In this document: positions 45,200 to 57,042 of the stretch, one piece after another | Layout: the number at the start of each line of letters is the position of its first letter | Position numbering within the stretch: position 1 is the first letter of the stretch | Assembly: GCA_963556495.2 (NCBI GenBank) | Contig: OY747705.1 | Location: 5,733,501 to 5,797,500, forward strand | Length of the DNA: 64,000 nt | Reading direction: 5' to 3' | Origin: Valencia hispanica | Taxonomy: Eukaryota > Chordata > Actinopteri > Cyprinodontiformes > Valenciidae | Notes under the pieces: model-generated | The model's input: only the letters and a program-made list of their open reading frames with translations | The model's database searches: none | Told to the model about the DNA's origin: nothing | Program-made: the position numbers and the translations under genes

Positions 45200-46542
45200 C
45201 TATAACACAGTGCTTCTCAACTTTTTTTTTTGTTATGCCCCCCCATAGGGAACATAAATTATTTTTCACCCCACCTCTGAATTGAAATAATACTGATATT
45301 AGACATTAGATATTAGTTGTTTTGACTTTTACTACACCGTACTTTTTTAACTTTATCTTGAGTAACATTTCTGGATACTCCACAACCTACTGCGAGTATT
45401 TTATTGAATCAAAACAAACATGTTTTAAACCAAAATGCAAAAAGCTACAGTTTATGTTAAAGTGAGACCTCTTGATTGTACACAAGCTTTGTTGTTCTGA
45501 TGTTATTTCCTAGTTGCTGGGGCATTTGGAGATCAAATAAATATAATATAAACTCTATATATCATCACTGGAAACATTTTACAGTCTATTGTAAGTATTA
45601 ATTTAATTCATTTTGTGTTGAAATTTTGATTTGAAAAAGTGTTTCTTCTGCTTTAAATTTGTTATTTTGTAATTATGTTTAACCATTTCATTGTACTCTT
45701 TTTAAAAAGCTGAATTTGGAGATAACTTTATATTTTTGTCTATCTGACTAAAACATTTTTAAATAATCAGTGCCCAGAGAACTGATGCTCTGATCAGTAA
45801 GTCAATACCATAACACCTGAGTCACTTGAGTAATTTCTTATACAGCTACTTTACACTTTTACTTGAGTAAAAATATGTTGAAGTAGTGCTACTCTTGAGT
45901 ACACCACCTCTGGTCAAGACAAAAAAAACAAAAAAAAACATGCTGGAAACCTTATGGGAATCAAGCGCAGCCAGAGAGAGACTTTCCTGAAGCTGATTTG
46001 GTGACTGAAGAATGGAGAACAAAATCTTAACCCAGGGACTATGGAACATATTTTGTTTTTGTACAGCAGTCTCCAGAACAAATAAATGACAGCAGTGAGT
46101 AGCGACATTCCAGAGAAATTAAATGGAAACAATTCATTGTAATATGTTATATTCTGCAGGATGGAGAAAGTTCAGCTGGAAAGGAATCACTTAAAAAAAA
46201 TTTTTTTTGCCTTGCATGGAAATCTTTAACCCACATGCAGAATTAAAGGGCAAGTCCAGATAGTTGCTAAATATTTATTTACAACATGAGTATGTAAACT
46301 GTAGCCCTGCAGGCCTCTGGACGGTAAAGAAAGGTGAAGGTGCGCAGCAGCAGAAGTACTGCTCACAAAGATCTTCTATAAAGGAAGATGCGTCTCTCAC
46401 ACCCACAAACAGACACACATCATGACAGTGGATGAACCATGGGAGCTTTTGGAGTAAAGAAAAAACCCCAACAATATTCCAGCCACCGGCGCTAGAACAG
46501 ACCGGTCTTAAGGAAATCTCCCTTACCTCCCTATGGCCACAC
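45200..46542. other. Mostly unrecognised; possible hAT end at 45208
   Basis: CAGTGCTTCTCAACTTTTTT near 45208 resembles the start of hAT/Charlie-like elements, but no partner end was found. The minus-strand frame 46275-46634 has many cysteines and no known domain. Confidence 0.35.
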
Positions 46543-46865
46543 CGCCCATGGCAGCAAGGCAATTCAATGTGCTTTGAGGGATTAGGCACAAAATAAACGC
46601 AGCAATAAAACAATACAAACAGAAAACACAACATCTAAGACATAAGGAACATTAAAACATATATCTTTTAAGACTTTCCAGCTATTAAAAATCAATTAAT
46701 CAAAAGCAATTCTAAACAGATGGTTTTTAGCTTTGATTTAAAGGAACTCAGTGTTTCAGCAGCTTTGCAGTGGTCTGGAAGTTTGTTCCAGATTAGAGGA
46801 GCATAGAAACTGAAAGCTGCTTCTCCATGTTTGGTTCTAATTCTAGGGATGATTAAAAGCCAATA
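46543..46865 (-). pseudogene. L2 LINE C-terminal fragment
   Basis: The minus strand carries the end of L2 ORF2 (LIWNKLPDHCKAAETLSSFK-like, then SKLKTICLELL) and a short UTR with CACATTGAATTGCCTTGCTG, where it stops. It is homologous to 36.95-37.21 kb but from a different copy. Confidence 0.7.
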
Positions 46866-46916
46866 TTACTGCTGTTGAGGGCCTGACCATTGGTAAACCC
46901 AATTATTCCAAATACT

Positions 46917-46918
<2 letters not shown>

Positions 46919-46953
<35 letters not shown>
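46919..46953. repeat. (TA)n microsatellite
   Basis: About 34 bp of TA repeats. Confidence 0.97.
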
Positions 46954-46957
<4 letters not shown>

Positions 46958-48635
46958 TTAAAAGGAGACAAATTGACGCAAATTTCTTTCAGCTCTTCTT
47001 CTGATACAGGCGTTTAGTTAATGAAGAACACTTTGGACTGTGTGATGCAGTGTTCCTATTCCTGTGGTTCTTTGAAATGGAAGCATACCGTTTAGCTTCT
47101 TGGTATATTGTCAGTAGGACAGAACCACCCCTTGCCTTCCCTGCTGATTTTCTCCACATGCTTGTAAAATGCTGACTCAGTGGGAGCTGTGGGGTAGAGG
47201 TAAGAGGCAGTAAATGAACTCTGAAGTACTGAGTCGTTGGCAAAACACACTCTCCATGACCTTTAGTTAACGGACAAATTGAGCTGTGGTCAGAGCACCC
47301 TTCTGACTCTGAAGTGAGCCCTGCTGGGCGCTGTGAAGAAGCATGTCTCCATATGAATGTTAAAGTAAGGGAGTGGGTGATTTCTGAATCACTCACTTTA
47401 GGAAATAGATGTGTGGATGTGACGCATTGTTGAATGGTATATCAGAAATTTCAGTTACTAAAGGAGTAGTTCATTTCCATGTCAACTCATGGACATTTGC
47501 GGTCAGCCAGTGACCACTGAATTTGGATTAAGTTTCTGTAATATTACAAAAAAAGTCTAGTCCTCTGTAACATCAGCTTCATCTTACTGGGAGCTAAGGC
47601 TGCTGATTGGCTGAGGAAGGGTAAAGTAGTCAAAACTAGAAAAAGTTGCATTATCAACAGGTTTTCTGATGAGAAGTGAAGTTACTAATTCAGATACTGT
47701 TTTAAAGAAATAACTAGTAACAATAATTAATTACTATGTAAAAGTAAATTGTCCAATAGTGCGCAAAAGTAGTCACTGAGTCTGATGAGAAGTGTTATAT
47801 GAAAATGTGTGTTTACCATAAATAAAATAGGTTCTAATAATTACTTTAAAAGCGATGATCAAACACTTTGCTTGAGAGATGGTTTTCAAATGTAGGGTTG
47901 TTAAGGCTGTATATTTTGTTCATGGTTAATATTTTATTTTATCAGGCCATTTTCTTTATTATGCAGCATTTTTACAAGCAAACACTTAAACCTGAATCAG
48001 TTTTATTTTTACATACAGAACAAAAAACAACTAACCACTCCACTGGTTAGTGGACCTAAACAACAGAAGCATACTATTTTGGTTTGGAAATCCTTTTCCA
48101 TTTCTTCCAAATTTCCTTATATTTTCCCTTTGTGTATTTGGAATGAGAAAGTCAGTTTCCCATGACAAAAATATAATATGCAAATTCATAGCCATACTTT
48201 CTTCTTTTGATATTTTATAAAAAAAATGTTATCCATTTTGTTGTAAAGGCTTTTCTGGCTTCAATGTTCAGTGTTCCAAACACATTTTTAATTTTATTAT
48301 TTGGGTTTGCTGAATGAGAAGATGCAAAGATCTTCCCAGTAAACACAGAAATTATTATTAGCACAACTAACAGTTGTGCATAACAGGTATGCCAAAACAT
48401 AAGTATTTTGTGGTGGGGATCTATTTCCAGCTAGACATAAAACACTGCATGTTGTTTTGACTTCAGGTGTAGAAAAATGAGCAATAGCAGCATATGTCAC
48501 AAGACTCCTGACGATTAGATTTATCTAATGCCTGAATTCAAAATGATCTTTACTTTAGGTTTAAATAGGAGTTAATACAAAATGCAATTAACAACAAAGA
48601 GGAGTTTGGTCAAGAACATAAAGTTCAGAGAAGAA
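46954..48635. other. No recognised feature
   Basis: No supported gene. The 135-codon minus-strand frame at 46989-47396 has no recognisable motif and AT-rich, low-complexity flanks. Confidence 0.4.
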
Positions 48636-48639
48636 GAAA

Positions 48640-49318
48640 GCTGAATCCTGCCTTCCTTGGTAGCATTGTCTTATCTTGAATGTGAACAAAACAAAGGAGA
48701 TGATTGTAGATTTGAAAAGAAACAGAGTTAACTCAAACATGTTGCATCATGGGAGAATAAGTGGAGGTGGTTGAGGAGGATAAATACCTCAGAGTTCACC
48801 TTGACAACAGACTGGACTGGAGACTGAACAGTGAAAAGGGGAGAAGGTACTGTACTTCTTGAGGAAGCTTAGGTCCTTCAAGGTTTGCAGCAAGATGCTG
48901 CAGATCTTCTACAAGTCTGTTGTGGAGAGTGTAATCTCTTCAGCCGTCATCTGTTGGGGTAGCAGCATCAGAGCCAGGGACTTAAATAGGCTAAACAACC
49001 TGATAAAGAAGGTTCTGGTTCTGTTCTTTTTCTGTTCTTGGGACGACTGTGGAACATCTGGAGATGATGATGCAAAGAAGAATTCTTTATAAAATCAAGA
49101 ACATGATGGACAACCCTGAGCATCCTCTTCATTGTCATACAACAACAGAGTGTCTTCAGTCAGAGGCTTCTTTGGTTTAGCTGTAACACAGACCACTACA
49201 GGAGATCCTTTCTTCCCACAGCCATCATGATCTACAACAACTCCTTAAACAATTAATTATATGAGCTACAACACAAACTTGATTTCCCTCTGGGATCCAT
49301 TATGAATTGAATTGAACC
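48640..49318 (+). pseudogene. Rex1/CR1-like LINE C-terminal region
   Basis: Plus-strand pieces: NVNKTKEMIVDLKRN, EEDKYLRVHLDNRLDWRLNS, YFLRKLRSFKVCSKMLQIFY, KSVVESVISSAVICWGSSIR, DLNRLNNLIKKV, then MDNPEHPLHCHTTTEQ and SFLPTAIMIYNNSL. This is the C-terminal end of Rex1-type ORF2. It then reads GATTTCCCTCTGGGATCCAT and stops in a GAATTGAA tail. Stops and frameshifts make it non-functional. Confidence 0.8.
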
Positions 49319-50222
49319 AAATGGTAGAGGATCACATGCAGCAAGATTCAGTCTCTGAGCCATCAGCTGGTATGTGCTGGTGTGATTCTCAAAGAAGGAT
49401 TCTGAGACCCAAATGAACAGAATAAGAGAAGAAATGAAGGAAATATAATGAAGAATTGAGTAAGCAGAAAAGAAATGTCCATGACAAAGGGTAAAATGTT
49501 CCAGCAGAGCACTGTGGTTATATTTATTTTAGTTCCTATTCAATTCTTGTTGCATGAATACCCAGTTGTGTGTTTTAAAAAAAAAACTATCCTTGCTTAT
49601 TGTTGAGCAAAATCTTCTGTTTGGAATTCCCTGATCCAAAAACATGAATGATGGACCAGAACCAGAGGCTTAGGAGTGCTATAGCATGGTTTGGTTTCCC
49701 GATGGGACCTCCAGGTTATGACCACAGCATCAGTCTGCATGTACCGCTCGGTTGCTGTTCTAATAAGCGCTTCTAATTATCTTCGGTCTCTGGTGGACTG
49801 CTGCCAAGGCGGATAGTGAAGGAAGCAGTGTTTTGTGGCTGCAGGGATTGGATGTCATGTTTGGCTTTTGCTGTGGCAGACTGTGACTGTAGCCATGGTT
49901 TTGCTTTGCTATGTTTGTGCAGTGAACTGACGTGGTTCTGCTGACTGAGCATGGTGACAGAGAGGCTTCCTAAACTGCTGTGGTGCACTGATAGGACACT
50001 TGTCATATCTGATAAGAGGCATTTTGGGTTCAAATCCTGCATGGCTTTAAAGTGCTTTATTGGTAAAGTTCACTGGAGTGGGACAGAGCAGATATCATAG
50101 CCATCCATACGCATATCATCAAGGGATTGGTGCACAAATGTGGCCAAAGCAACAACCATTCATCGGTTTTGTAACAGCTTCTCAGACCAGCTGCTTCTCA
50201 TATTAAGAATATGTTACTGTAT
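49319..50222. other. No recognised feature
   Basis: No gene or repeat boundary supported. Confidence 0.45.
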
Positions 50223-50230
50223 GTGCTCTG

Positions 50231-50871
50231 CAGTGTTGGGAGTAACGCGTTACAAAAGTAATTAATTACTGTAATGCATTGATTTTTGCTGTAACCCGGT
50301 AATGTAAGGCATTACTGGGCGAAAAAATGTAATATTTTACTCGGTACAAATGTCAGTAATGCGCGTTACAATGCATTGTTAGGTTTGGATTGTAGGTTTT
50401 CTTTTTCTTCATACAAATTCACCAAAATCACCGCGAGATCAGCAGAGGAGAAACGTCCCCGCAAAATGTTTCACTTCCTGTAGTCAGACAGAGCAGAGAT
50501 GAGTGAGCCTGCAGCTGATCTAACATCGGATGGTACGTTCTCCAGATGCGATTGTTCCTAGTATTGCACCATGAACCATCACTGTGGCTATTGTATCTTA
50601 CTGTTTTTAACCACAATCCAAGCTCAGTCGGATTCCAAATCACCTTCTACTGGATGTGTAATAAGCTAATTGAGCATCATGAGCTACATTTAGATTTCCA
50701 AATCCATATTTGCATTTTATTTTGGTGAGAGTAACTTAAAAGTGATGCAATAGTAGTGTAATGCCTTACATTTTAAATACAGTAAGATTGTAATGTAACA
50801 AATTACTTTGAAATTACAGTAACAAGTTATAAATAACGCATTACAGTTTTAAAGTAACTTGCCCAACACTG
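50231..50871. mobile_element. hAT MITE, 641 bp, perfect 8-bp duplication
   Basis: The element starts CAGTGTTGGGAGTAACGCG and ends AAGTAACTTGCCCAACACTG. It is flanked by identical GTGCTCTG at 50223-50230 and 50872-50879. Subterminal regions are rich in GTAATGC/CGTTAC motifs on both sides. There is no transposase frame. The intact duplication suggests a comparatively recent insertion. Confidence 0.92.
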
Positions 50872-51332
50872 GTGCTCTGTCGAAAAAGAGGAATATCTCA
50901 GTATAAGAACACTTTTCATTATGTGTTTGTTTTACCATACTGAAAAGGTTTTCTATCTGGTGTGTTCCAATTAATTTTAAAGAAAAAATGACGGGAAGAT
51001 TTCATTTGATTTGACATTTTTCTACTATTTTTCGTATTTTTATGCTTCAGTTTTGTTGTTTCTACAGCAAACCACTTGGAAAATAATTGCGTCACATTTA
51101 AAACATCAGTCTAAATTGACCGGTTTTAACCAACAGTAAGAGTAAATATTTTTTTCTAAAAAGTTTTGGGGCACTACAGGGCTTAAAGTATTCCAGCACC
51201 ATGCTGGATCTCCAGCATTTGACTATGATTCAGAGAAAAAAACACACACACAAACCCCCCCCCGAAAAAAACAGCCCTCTTGAATGCAGCATCCCATGCG
51301 AGCCGGCGGTCGTTTCTCCCGAAATCAGAAGA

Positions 51333-51812
51333 ATGGAGGCTAAATTCATGGAGCCAGGGGAAGACGTCGTTGTTGACAAGGGTTTTAAAAACAAGTGGCG
51401 CTGGGCATGGGTAGAGGAAAAGGGCGGAGACGGCAAGCCGTTTGGGAGCTGGTGCCAGAAGCTAAGGGAGCGTGGTACCTGCTTTTGTGTGTTGTGCTCC
51501 AAGAAGCTAGTTTATGCAACTAGCGGGAAAAAATCTCTTCACCGTCACGGACGAGACGCCGGGCATAAAGCAGCTGTCCGCTCGCTCCAACACACAAGCC
51601 GTTTGCCGGGAGCAACAGCCACAGCGGACGCAGCGGCCCCGATGAACGATCGTGTTTGGGACATGAAAGTACGTGTGTGCTCGTTCATCGCAGAACACGA
51701 TTTATCATTTACGATCGCTCAACCGCTCGTAGATCTGTGTGAAAAAGTAGCAGTTGATAAAAATGCTTTAACAAAACTGTCCGTTTCCAATCAGCGTGCC
51801 AGTTATATGAAC
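51333..51812 (+). pseudogene. BED-like zinc-finger transposase N-terminus
   Basis: The first likely Met is MEAKFMEPGEDVVVDKGFKN (51333); codons upstream are low-complexity. WRWAWVEEKGGDGKPFGSWC leads into FCVLCSKKLVYATSGKKSLH, and RHGRDAGHK completes a C-x2-C ... H-x5-H-type finger. Then MNDRVWDMKVRVCSFIAEHD, LSFTIAQPLVDLCEKVA and KLSVSNQRASYMN. This matches my recollection of a fish hAT-like transposase family with the same order of blocks. The frame is intact to 51812; the last residues of the 222-codon frame (from GWQPS) come from an insertion. Confidence 0.7.
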
Positions 51813-52851
51813 TGGGGTTGGCAACCGTCCGTAAAAAACGGAATCGTCCCGTATTCAGAGAAAATATAACGCGTTCCGTATTAAGGTGAAAAGGAACGCG
51901 GTTTGTCTACAATGAAAAAAAGACACAAAGGTGGAGTTATTCTGTGTCTTTAAGCAGTGCAGCTGCCTTTTCTTCTCTCATTTTCTCACCCTCCCTCTCC
52001 TGTTGCTCATTCAATCATGAAACTGATCAATGATCAGCTTTTCTGTCGGAAGTCCCGTCTCTCTCTCTCGCTCTCGTTTGTTTATCGCCCACTTTGCGCA
52101 GAAAGAGGAAACAGCACCGCAGCCCGTTTAATAACCTGTTAAAACTGATTTAATATGACTCTCTAGTATCAGCTGATGTTTGCTGGAGCCACAGCCGTAA
52201 AAGCTGCTGGTCATGATATCGGTTTGGATATGTGGTGAGATGGAAACATGAAGATGAAACCAGGAGATGTTCTTACTGAATCATCAGAGCTGAACAAGTG
52301 ATGGAGAAACAGGTTTACCTTTTAGGTGACATGAATGAATTGAAGGGAAGTTATGAACTGTTTCTGAGAGACAAATAACACCAGGATCATTTTATGTAGC
52401 TGACAGCTGGTTACTCTGCAGGGTAAACTCTAGCAAAGTTTTGCAAGGGGGCCAGGTAGGGCATTAACAGGGAAAGGGGGAACAAATAAATAATTTTCTT
52501 TCTTATTCTCATTTAAAATGTCTAGCTTTGAAATTAAAAAAATCTGAATCTTACAACTAAAGTGGTCATCTGTTAAATGTATAGAAATCCATGATCTTAT
52601 ATACTAAATATTATTGAGTCTAATATACACCCTAGTAAGCTATAGTACTTTTTCCTTTGGGAAGGTACCATCTGTGCAGTCTGCAGTTCTGTCGAAGAAA
52701 GATGTTGAATCTATTTAATTATTGTAGAAAAATAATTGAATTCTGTGTATTTGTTTTACACGTGCACTAAATTAAAGTCGAATAGGTTGATTAAGCATCA
52801 TGCGGGTGGGAGGTGGTTCCTTATTTTATTTTTTGGGAGTTGGCAACCCTA
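51813..52851. mobile_element. hAT-type element, 1,039 bp, inserted in the BED-like gene
   Basis: The ends TGGGGTTGGCAACC and, inverted, TAGGGTTGCCAACT match at 11 of 14. ATATGAAC is duplicated exactly at 51805-51812 and 52852-52859. The 8-bp duplication and terminal pattern fit hAT. No transposase was seen. Removing it with one duplicate joins SNQRASYMN directly to TYGI in frame. Confidence 0.85.
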
Positions 52852-53010
52852 ATATGAACACATATGGCATAGATAGCACTGGAGTTCAAGAAACGTCTGT
52901 CTCAGCTCAAAGGATGTATGTTTTCTCTGAATGTTGATGAAGCATTCATACTATTCTCACAAAGAGCTGGAAGGAGTTTCTGATTTCTGCAGTGTTGTTT
53001 AGGAAATGAT
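52852..53010 (+). pseudogene. Continuation of the BED-like transposase after the insertion
   Basis: Plus strand: after the duplicated bases the frame reads TYGID and, with a frame change, KKRLSQLKGCMFSLNVDEAF. FSLNVDEA is the motif that I recall following the SYMxTHGI block in this family; it includes the first catalytic-like Asp of an RNase H fold. Sequence decays after about 53010. Confidence 0.55.
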
Positions 53011-53100
53011 TTTTTTATAACCCAGGAGTTCTCCAGTTGAAAGCTTTGTATGTCATGCCATGGGGTGATGTTTCAGTTGATCGCATTCCGCTTTGCATTA

Positions 53101-54619
53101 AAACTGGGGTACATAGCTTAAAGTTTTTAAAGTAACTTAAAAAAAACTTTAATTTGATCTGACCCTGTTCTATGCAAAAAAAAATAGGTAATCTTTCAGA
53201 ATTAATATTTCCCCTAAGTCCCTCCTCAGGCCTCTACAGCAATCGAATCATTTACGCGAGCCTAGAGTATTGACCAATAGAATTGCATATCCACAAGTGG
53301 GAGCTGTCAATCAATGAGAATTCGCCCCAGTCCCCTGCGTGTGCTACGGGGTGACACGTCTCAGTCAGCTTCGCACACCAACAAAGAAGAAGAAGAAAGC
53401 GGAGTGTTTTTGTAATAAAAAAACGTAAATTGTAAAAAGTAGATGAATGCAGTGATGCTCTGTTAACACCGTTTCCCCTGCGGCGTGCGCAGTATGAGGC
53501 GTGGCTTTCAGCTCCTTCCACATCCTTCCACATCCTCTCCTGGATGATGTCACACTACAGACATCAGCTTTAAGACTGCTAAACTGATGCAGAGAAATTC
53601 ATCCATGTGTAAAGGTGGTTTAAATGAGGGTGTCATCAATCTATCATGATAGTGCTCACACATCTATTTAAAGCTATTCAAAAACAGTTGACCAAGATCA
53701 CTCAATAAAAGATTAAGTTATCATTATACTGTTGTGCCACTTTTCATAGAACACACAAAGCCCTCCCTTATTGTGAAGGGTTGTTTTTCCACAACCAGGA
53801 AGGCTTTGAGAGACTTCCAGGAGTTGTTGTTCTGGCTGAAATACAAGAAGAAGAGAATAAAGATTTGCAGGGTTCTACATTTTTGTCTTCTCTTTTGCCA
53901 TTCTCCACAATACATTAATTAACCCCTAAGCATGTGTTTAGTTAAATAATCTGTGGGAATAATTTAGTCCCTAATGTAAACGTGAAGAGCTGTTCACCAA
54001 TCAAATCTGACATTTCTGACTGCTGTTTAACTGTTGCATTGAATCAATTCAATGAGCCTAATCAATTTCTATTGCAAGACCTGGCTTTAAAGTACGAGAA
54101 AGAAAAAATGCTTAAGTGTATTTTCATTATTGGGTCTTTTCAGTTATTTCTTTCAACATAAAAAAAAACATAACTTGAAGTGATCAGAAAATGTCCAGGA
54201 ACACTTTACTGGTTGGGTCGCCAGAACATGTCAGTCTGTTCCTTTCCTCGAGGAAACAATGCTGCATGTAAGTGTCTGAATGCGTTTGACATGATCCTTG
54301 GTGTGTGTTGAGTGCCTCAGATGAAGAGTGTAATTACACTTCAAAAAGAGACGAAGCTGAGTCTGCAAACGCTGAACGATTGTCTGTGTGGCAGCCCAAA
54401 GTCATGTATGACAGCCTGCCCTGATGAAAAGCAGACAGTCAGGATGTTAAGCGCTTTCATCAGTAATAGCTTCAACTTCTCATGAATTATTAAGACTTTG
54501 ACAATGTCAGATAATAAAATCTCAAACGTTAGAATATGTGTGTGTTGAGGAATAAATAGAAATAAACCTGGAACAATGAGGATTGTTCAGTGTTTCGTTG
54601 CAAGAAATGTATACATGCA
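53101..54619. other. No recognised feature
   Basis: No family was recognised. A GC-richer segment at 53230-53560 could be part of an older element. Confidence 0.4.
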
Positions 54620-54698
54620 CAGAGGTCGCGCTAGATGTTTTTGTTGTCCGTCTTTTTGACCGACTGTGTCAGGAAAATCCAGTCAATCTATTTTTATT
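54620..54698 (+). repeat. 'CAGAGGTCGCGCTAGA' terminal repeat
   Basis: CAGAGGTCGCGCTAGATG resembles the CAGGGTTCGCGTTA ends of the 39.77-kb family. An inverted relative, CTAGCACGACCTCTG, lies at 57028-57042. The flanks show no convincing duplication, so the two may be ends of one 2.4-kb element or of two copies. Confidence 0.5.
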
Positions 54699-55079
54699 AG
54701 GGCTGTAAAACAATAAATTTTAATGTAATTAATTACAGGGTAGCTGTGAATTAATTACGACTAATTAACATTTCTAAATATGAGAGAGAAACTAGAATTT
54801 TAAGTGTAAATAAAGGACAAAGCCTGATCCCGTTGCTCTTTTTTTTAAAGGAAAAACAGTAGAGATTATGGAACATTTGTTTTGAACTCCACAATCATAT
54901 TTCTGCGTAGCTTTTTTAACCGATCTTTTAGCCAGTTGTTAAGGCAAACTAATTGTAAAGCTGACCGTTTCTTATAAATTTTGGACAACCTTGAGCATCC
55001 TCTTCATGCCTTACAAAATGTATCGCATTAACTATACAAATTAATCGACCTGCGTTAACATGTTAATTTTGACAGCTCT
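54699..55079. mobile_element. MITE with AGGGCTGT/AGAGCTGTCAAAAT ends
   Basis: The left end AGGGCTGTAAAA and the right end, inverted, AGAGCTGTCAAAATTAAC flank AT-rich sequence with ATTAATTAC/TTAACATGTTAA motifs. An internal block is shared with 7771-7885. The target duplication is not clear. Confidence 0.55.
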
Positions 55080-55119
55080 AATTGTTTTAAATGATAACCT
55101 ATTCATCATTAAATGATAA

Positions 55120-55300
55120 TGAAGACATATTCATTGCAAAAAGACTTGACCCCAGGAGTAACAACCCTATAGAGCCCAAGCTACAAAGTGCTGGTTGTAA
55201 TCAAAGCCTTTCATGGGTTAGAATGGCCCAGTCAAAGTCCAAACCTAAATACAATTGCGAATATGTGACAAAAAGTATGGTTTGCAATTTACAAATACCA
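55120..55300 (+). pseudogene. Tc1-like transposase remnant
   Basis: Plus strand LEWPSQSPNLNTIANM, then a stop: the W-P-x-Q-S-P-D-L-N-P-I-E-N motif with the final acidic residue changed to Ala. Little else is recognisable. The 156-codon frame over the region is in another phase. Confidence 0.65.
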
Positions 55301-56112
55301 GTTTCTATTCAATCTGCCAGTTTTGTCCAGCTTTCTTCACACACCAAACAGTTTTTATTTGCTATAGAACTGTTGAATGTATGGATTTCCTTCTACTTCC
55401 ACAGTTATCCTCATCTTTGTGTTGATCAATCTAATGGAATTCTAAAGCAACATGTTGAAGTTAGACTTTGTAAAGTGAAAAAAAAATTAAAAAAGGCCTG
55501 TACTGTGGCTACATGCAAGGTAAGTAAAACCCCCAAAAATCTTAACATGCCAGACATGTAGGCTATATTAAACAGAAAAAATACACACGTGTGTTTTCTT
55601 CTACGGACGCTCATCAAAGACCACTTTGGATCCATTTCCCTCCCTCCAAGCAGCTCATCTCCTCCCTAGTCAATTTGACAAATCCATTAGGGACCCATTA
55701 TAGACTTTATGAAAAGCAGCTTCACTATCCTTCTCCCAGTACAGAGAAGGAGCACCATAAATAAGATTATTGATGATAATAGCTATCCTCACAGGGGTTT
55801 AAATGGTACAGCCGTGTATGTGTGTGTGTGTGTGTGTGTGTAAACACATGTAAACACTTCAGCCTGGCTGTCATATTTGTTGTTGCAGTTGTGATTGCTC
55901 TATTTCTGTTAGCAAGGCTTTGTATTTGATTGATTCCAGCCACTATTCAACGCTGTGTGCTTGAAAACATTCGAACATGTTTTGACATGACCCCTGGAGA
56001 CCAAATAATCCATTCTCATATGGTTAGCTAATTTAAGCCTGTAGCTGTAGCAGCTATCCTGATGAGGCACAATTCATATCAGATCTCAGGTATTATGGCA
56101 CGTTTAGAAGAT
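55301..56112. other. Unrecognised, with a (TG)n run at 55815-55841
   Basis: About 27 bp of TG repeats; otherwise nothing was assigned. Confidence 0.5.
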
Positions 56113-56267
56113 TGCATTGTGGCATTTTTGCTAAGATATGGTCTTTCAAGTGGTTGTACAAACCGTAAAGAAAGCTCTCTTTTTGTTGTGTTTGAGATTT
56201 AACTTGTTTCTTTACTGTTTGTACAACCACTTGAAAGACCATATCTTAGCAAAAATGCCACTATGCA
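56113..56267. repeat. Long hairpin: 61-bp arms, 33-bp loop
   Basis: Arms 56113-56173 and 56207-56267 are complementary at 59 of 61 positions, with GGCATTTTTGCTAAGATATG and its complement in the middle. It may be a MITE/foldback element or a young inverted duplication. The open frame crossing it is an artefact. Confidence 0.93.
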
Positions 56268-57027
56268 TTTTACAACACCATGATATTGTTAAAAAAAATG
56301 ACTTGGAAAATGAGCCTGTATTCTTCAACCAATGTTGTAGTCAAGTCACAGCATGGTCCTCCATAGTGTTTGAGTCAAAGTGCAAGTCCAAGTCGCAACA
56401 AGAATCTTCTACTCCAAGTCATGATCACCTCAGAGCAACTCAGAAATAAGGGAGCAGGGTGAAGATGTTAAGGCTAGCAGCTTTACTTAAATACATACTT
56501 TACTTTTAAAAAATGTACTCAATGCAGAGCTGTCAGGTTGAATAAAAAACCTGTTCAGAGTGAGATCGCTGGGGTTAAAGGAACAGAGTCTCTACGGTTT
56601 CTCCTCAGCGGCGCGTCAACCTCATTCTGTTCTCCCGACTGTTTTTGGAATTAAGAAATATGTCTTGTTTTACATCCTCCTTGCCACGAATCACTAATAG
56701 AAATGATGAAAATGGGTGAATCTAATAAAGGACAGATTTTGCCAAACACTAAAAATATTTTTAAAGAAAGATGGGGCAGGATTTGTAAATAAAGTAAACA
56801 TCCATCTCCAGTTTTTTAATGCTGTTGGGTGATGAAGCGTTACTTGCAGCGCCGGCTGCGTCACTCGTGAGCTCGTGTTTAACTTTAGTCCTCTGTTCAG
56901 CCTGTTCAGATTGGATATTAATTAAAATGAATAAAAAAATAAATACCATTGAATATGTTATTTCAGAAATTGACAGGTAAAGATAGTCTGACCGGAACTT
57001 AAAGTATATTTTTTTTACTCCATTGTT
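56268..57027. other. Mostly unrecognised, possible hAT interior
   Basis: A GC-richer patch at 56565-56660 and the 62-codon minus-strand frame at 56761-56949 lack recognisable motifs. They may belong to the element suggested by the ends at 54620 and 57042. Confidence 0.35.
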
Positions 57028-57042
57028 CTAGCACGACCTCTG
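57028..57042 (-). repeat. Inverted partner of the 54620 terminal repeat
   Basis: CTAGCACGACCTCTG is the near-complement of CAGAGGTCGCGCTAG at 54620. Confidence 0.5.

Larger units (their letters stand above)
51178..53100 (+). mobile_element. hAT-like autonomous-type element, decayed
   Basis: A possible end CAGGGCTTAAAGTATTCC lies at 51178, just upstream of a BED-like frame. Coding sequence continues after the 51813-52851 insertion and fades near 53100. The opposite end was not found. The classification rests on the zinc-finger frame and on the continuation with an FSLNVDEA motif. Confidence 0.5.

Noticed and set aside
51201..51869. A single 222-codon host gene
   Set aside because: The start region is low-complexity and the C-terminal 17 codons lie in a hAT insertion; only the middle is a transposase-like zinc-finger frame.
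56138..56449. 103-codon plus-strand gene
   Set aside because: It reads straight through both arms of the hairpin, so it is a by-product of the inverted repeat.
54620..57042. A single 2.4-kb hAT element with matching ends
   Set aside because: The ends are complementary but the flanking 8-bp sequences do not match, so one-element status is unproven.
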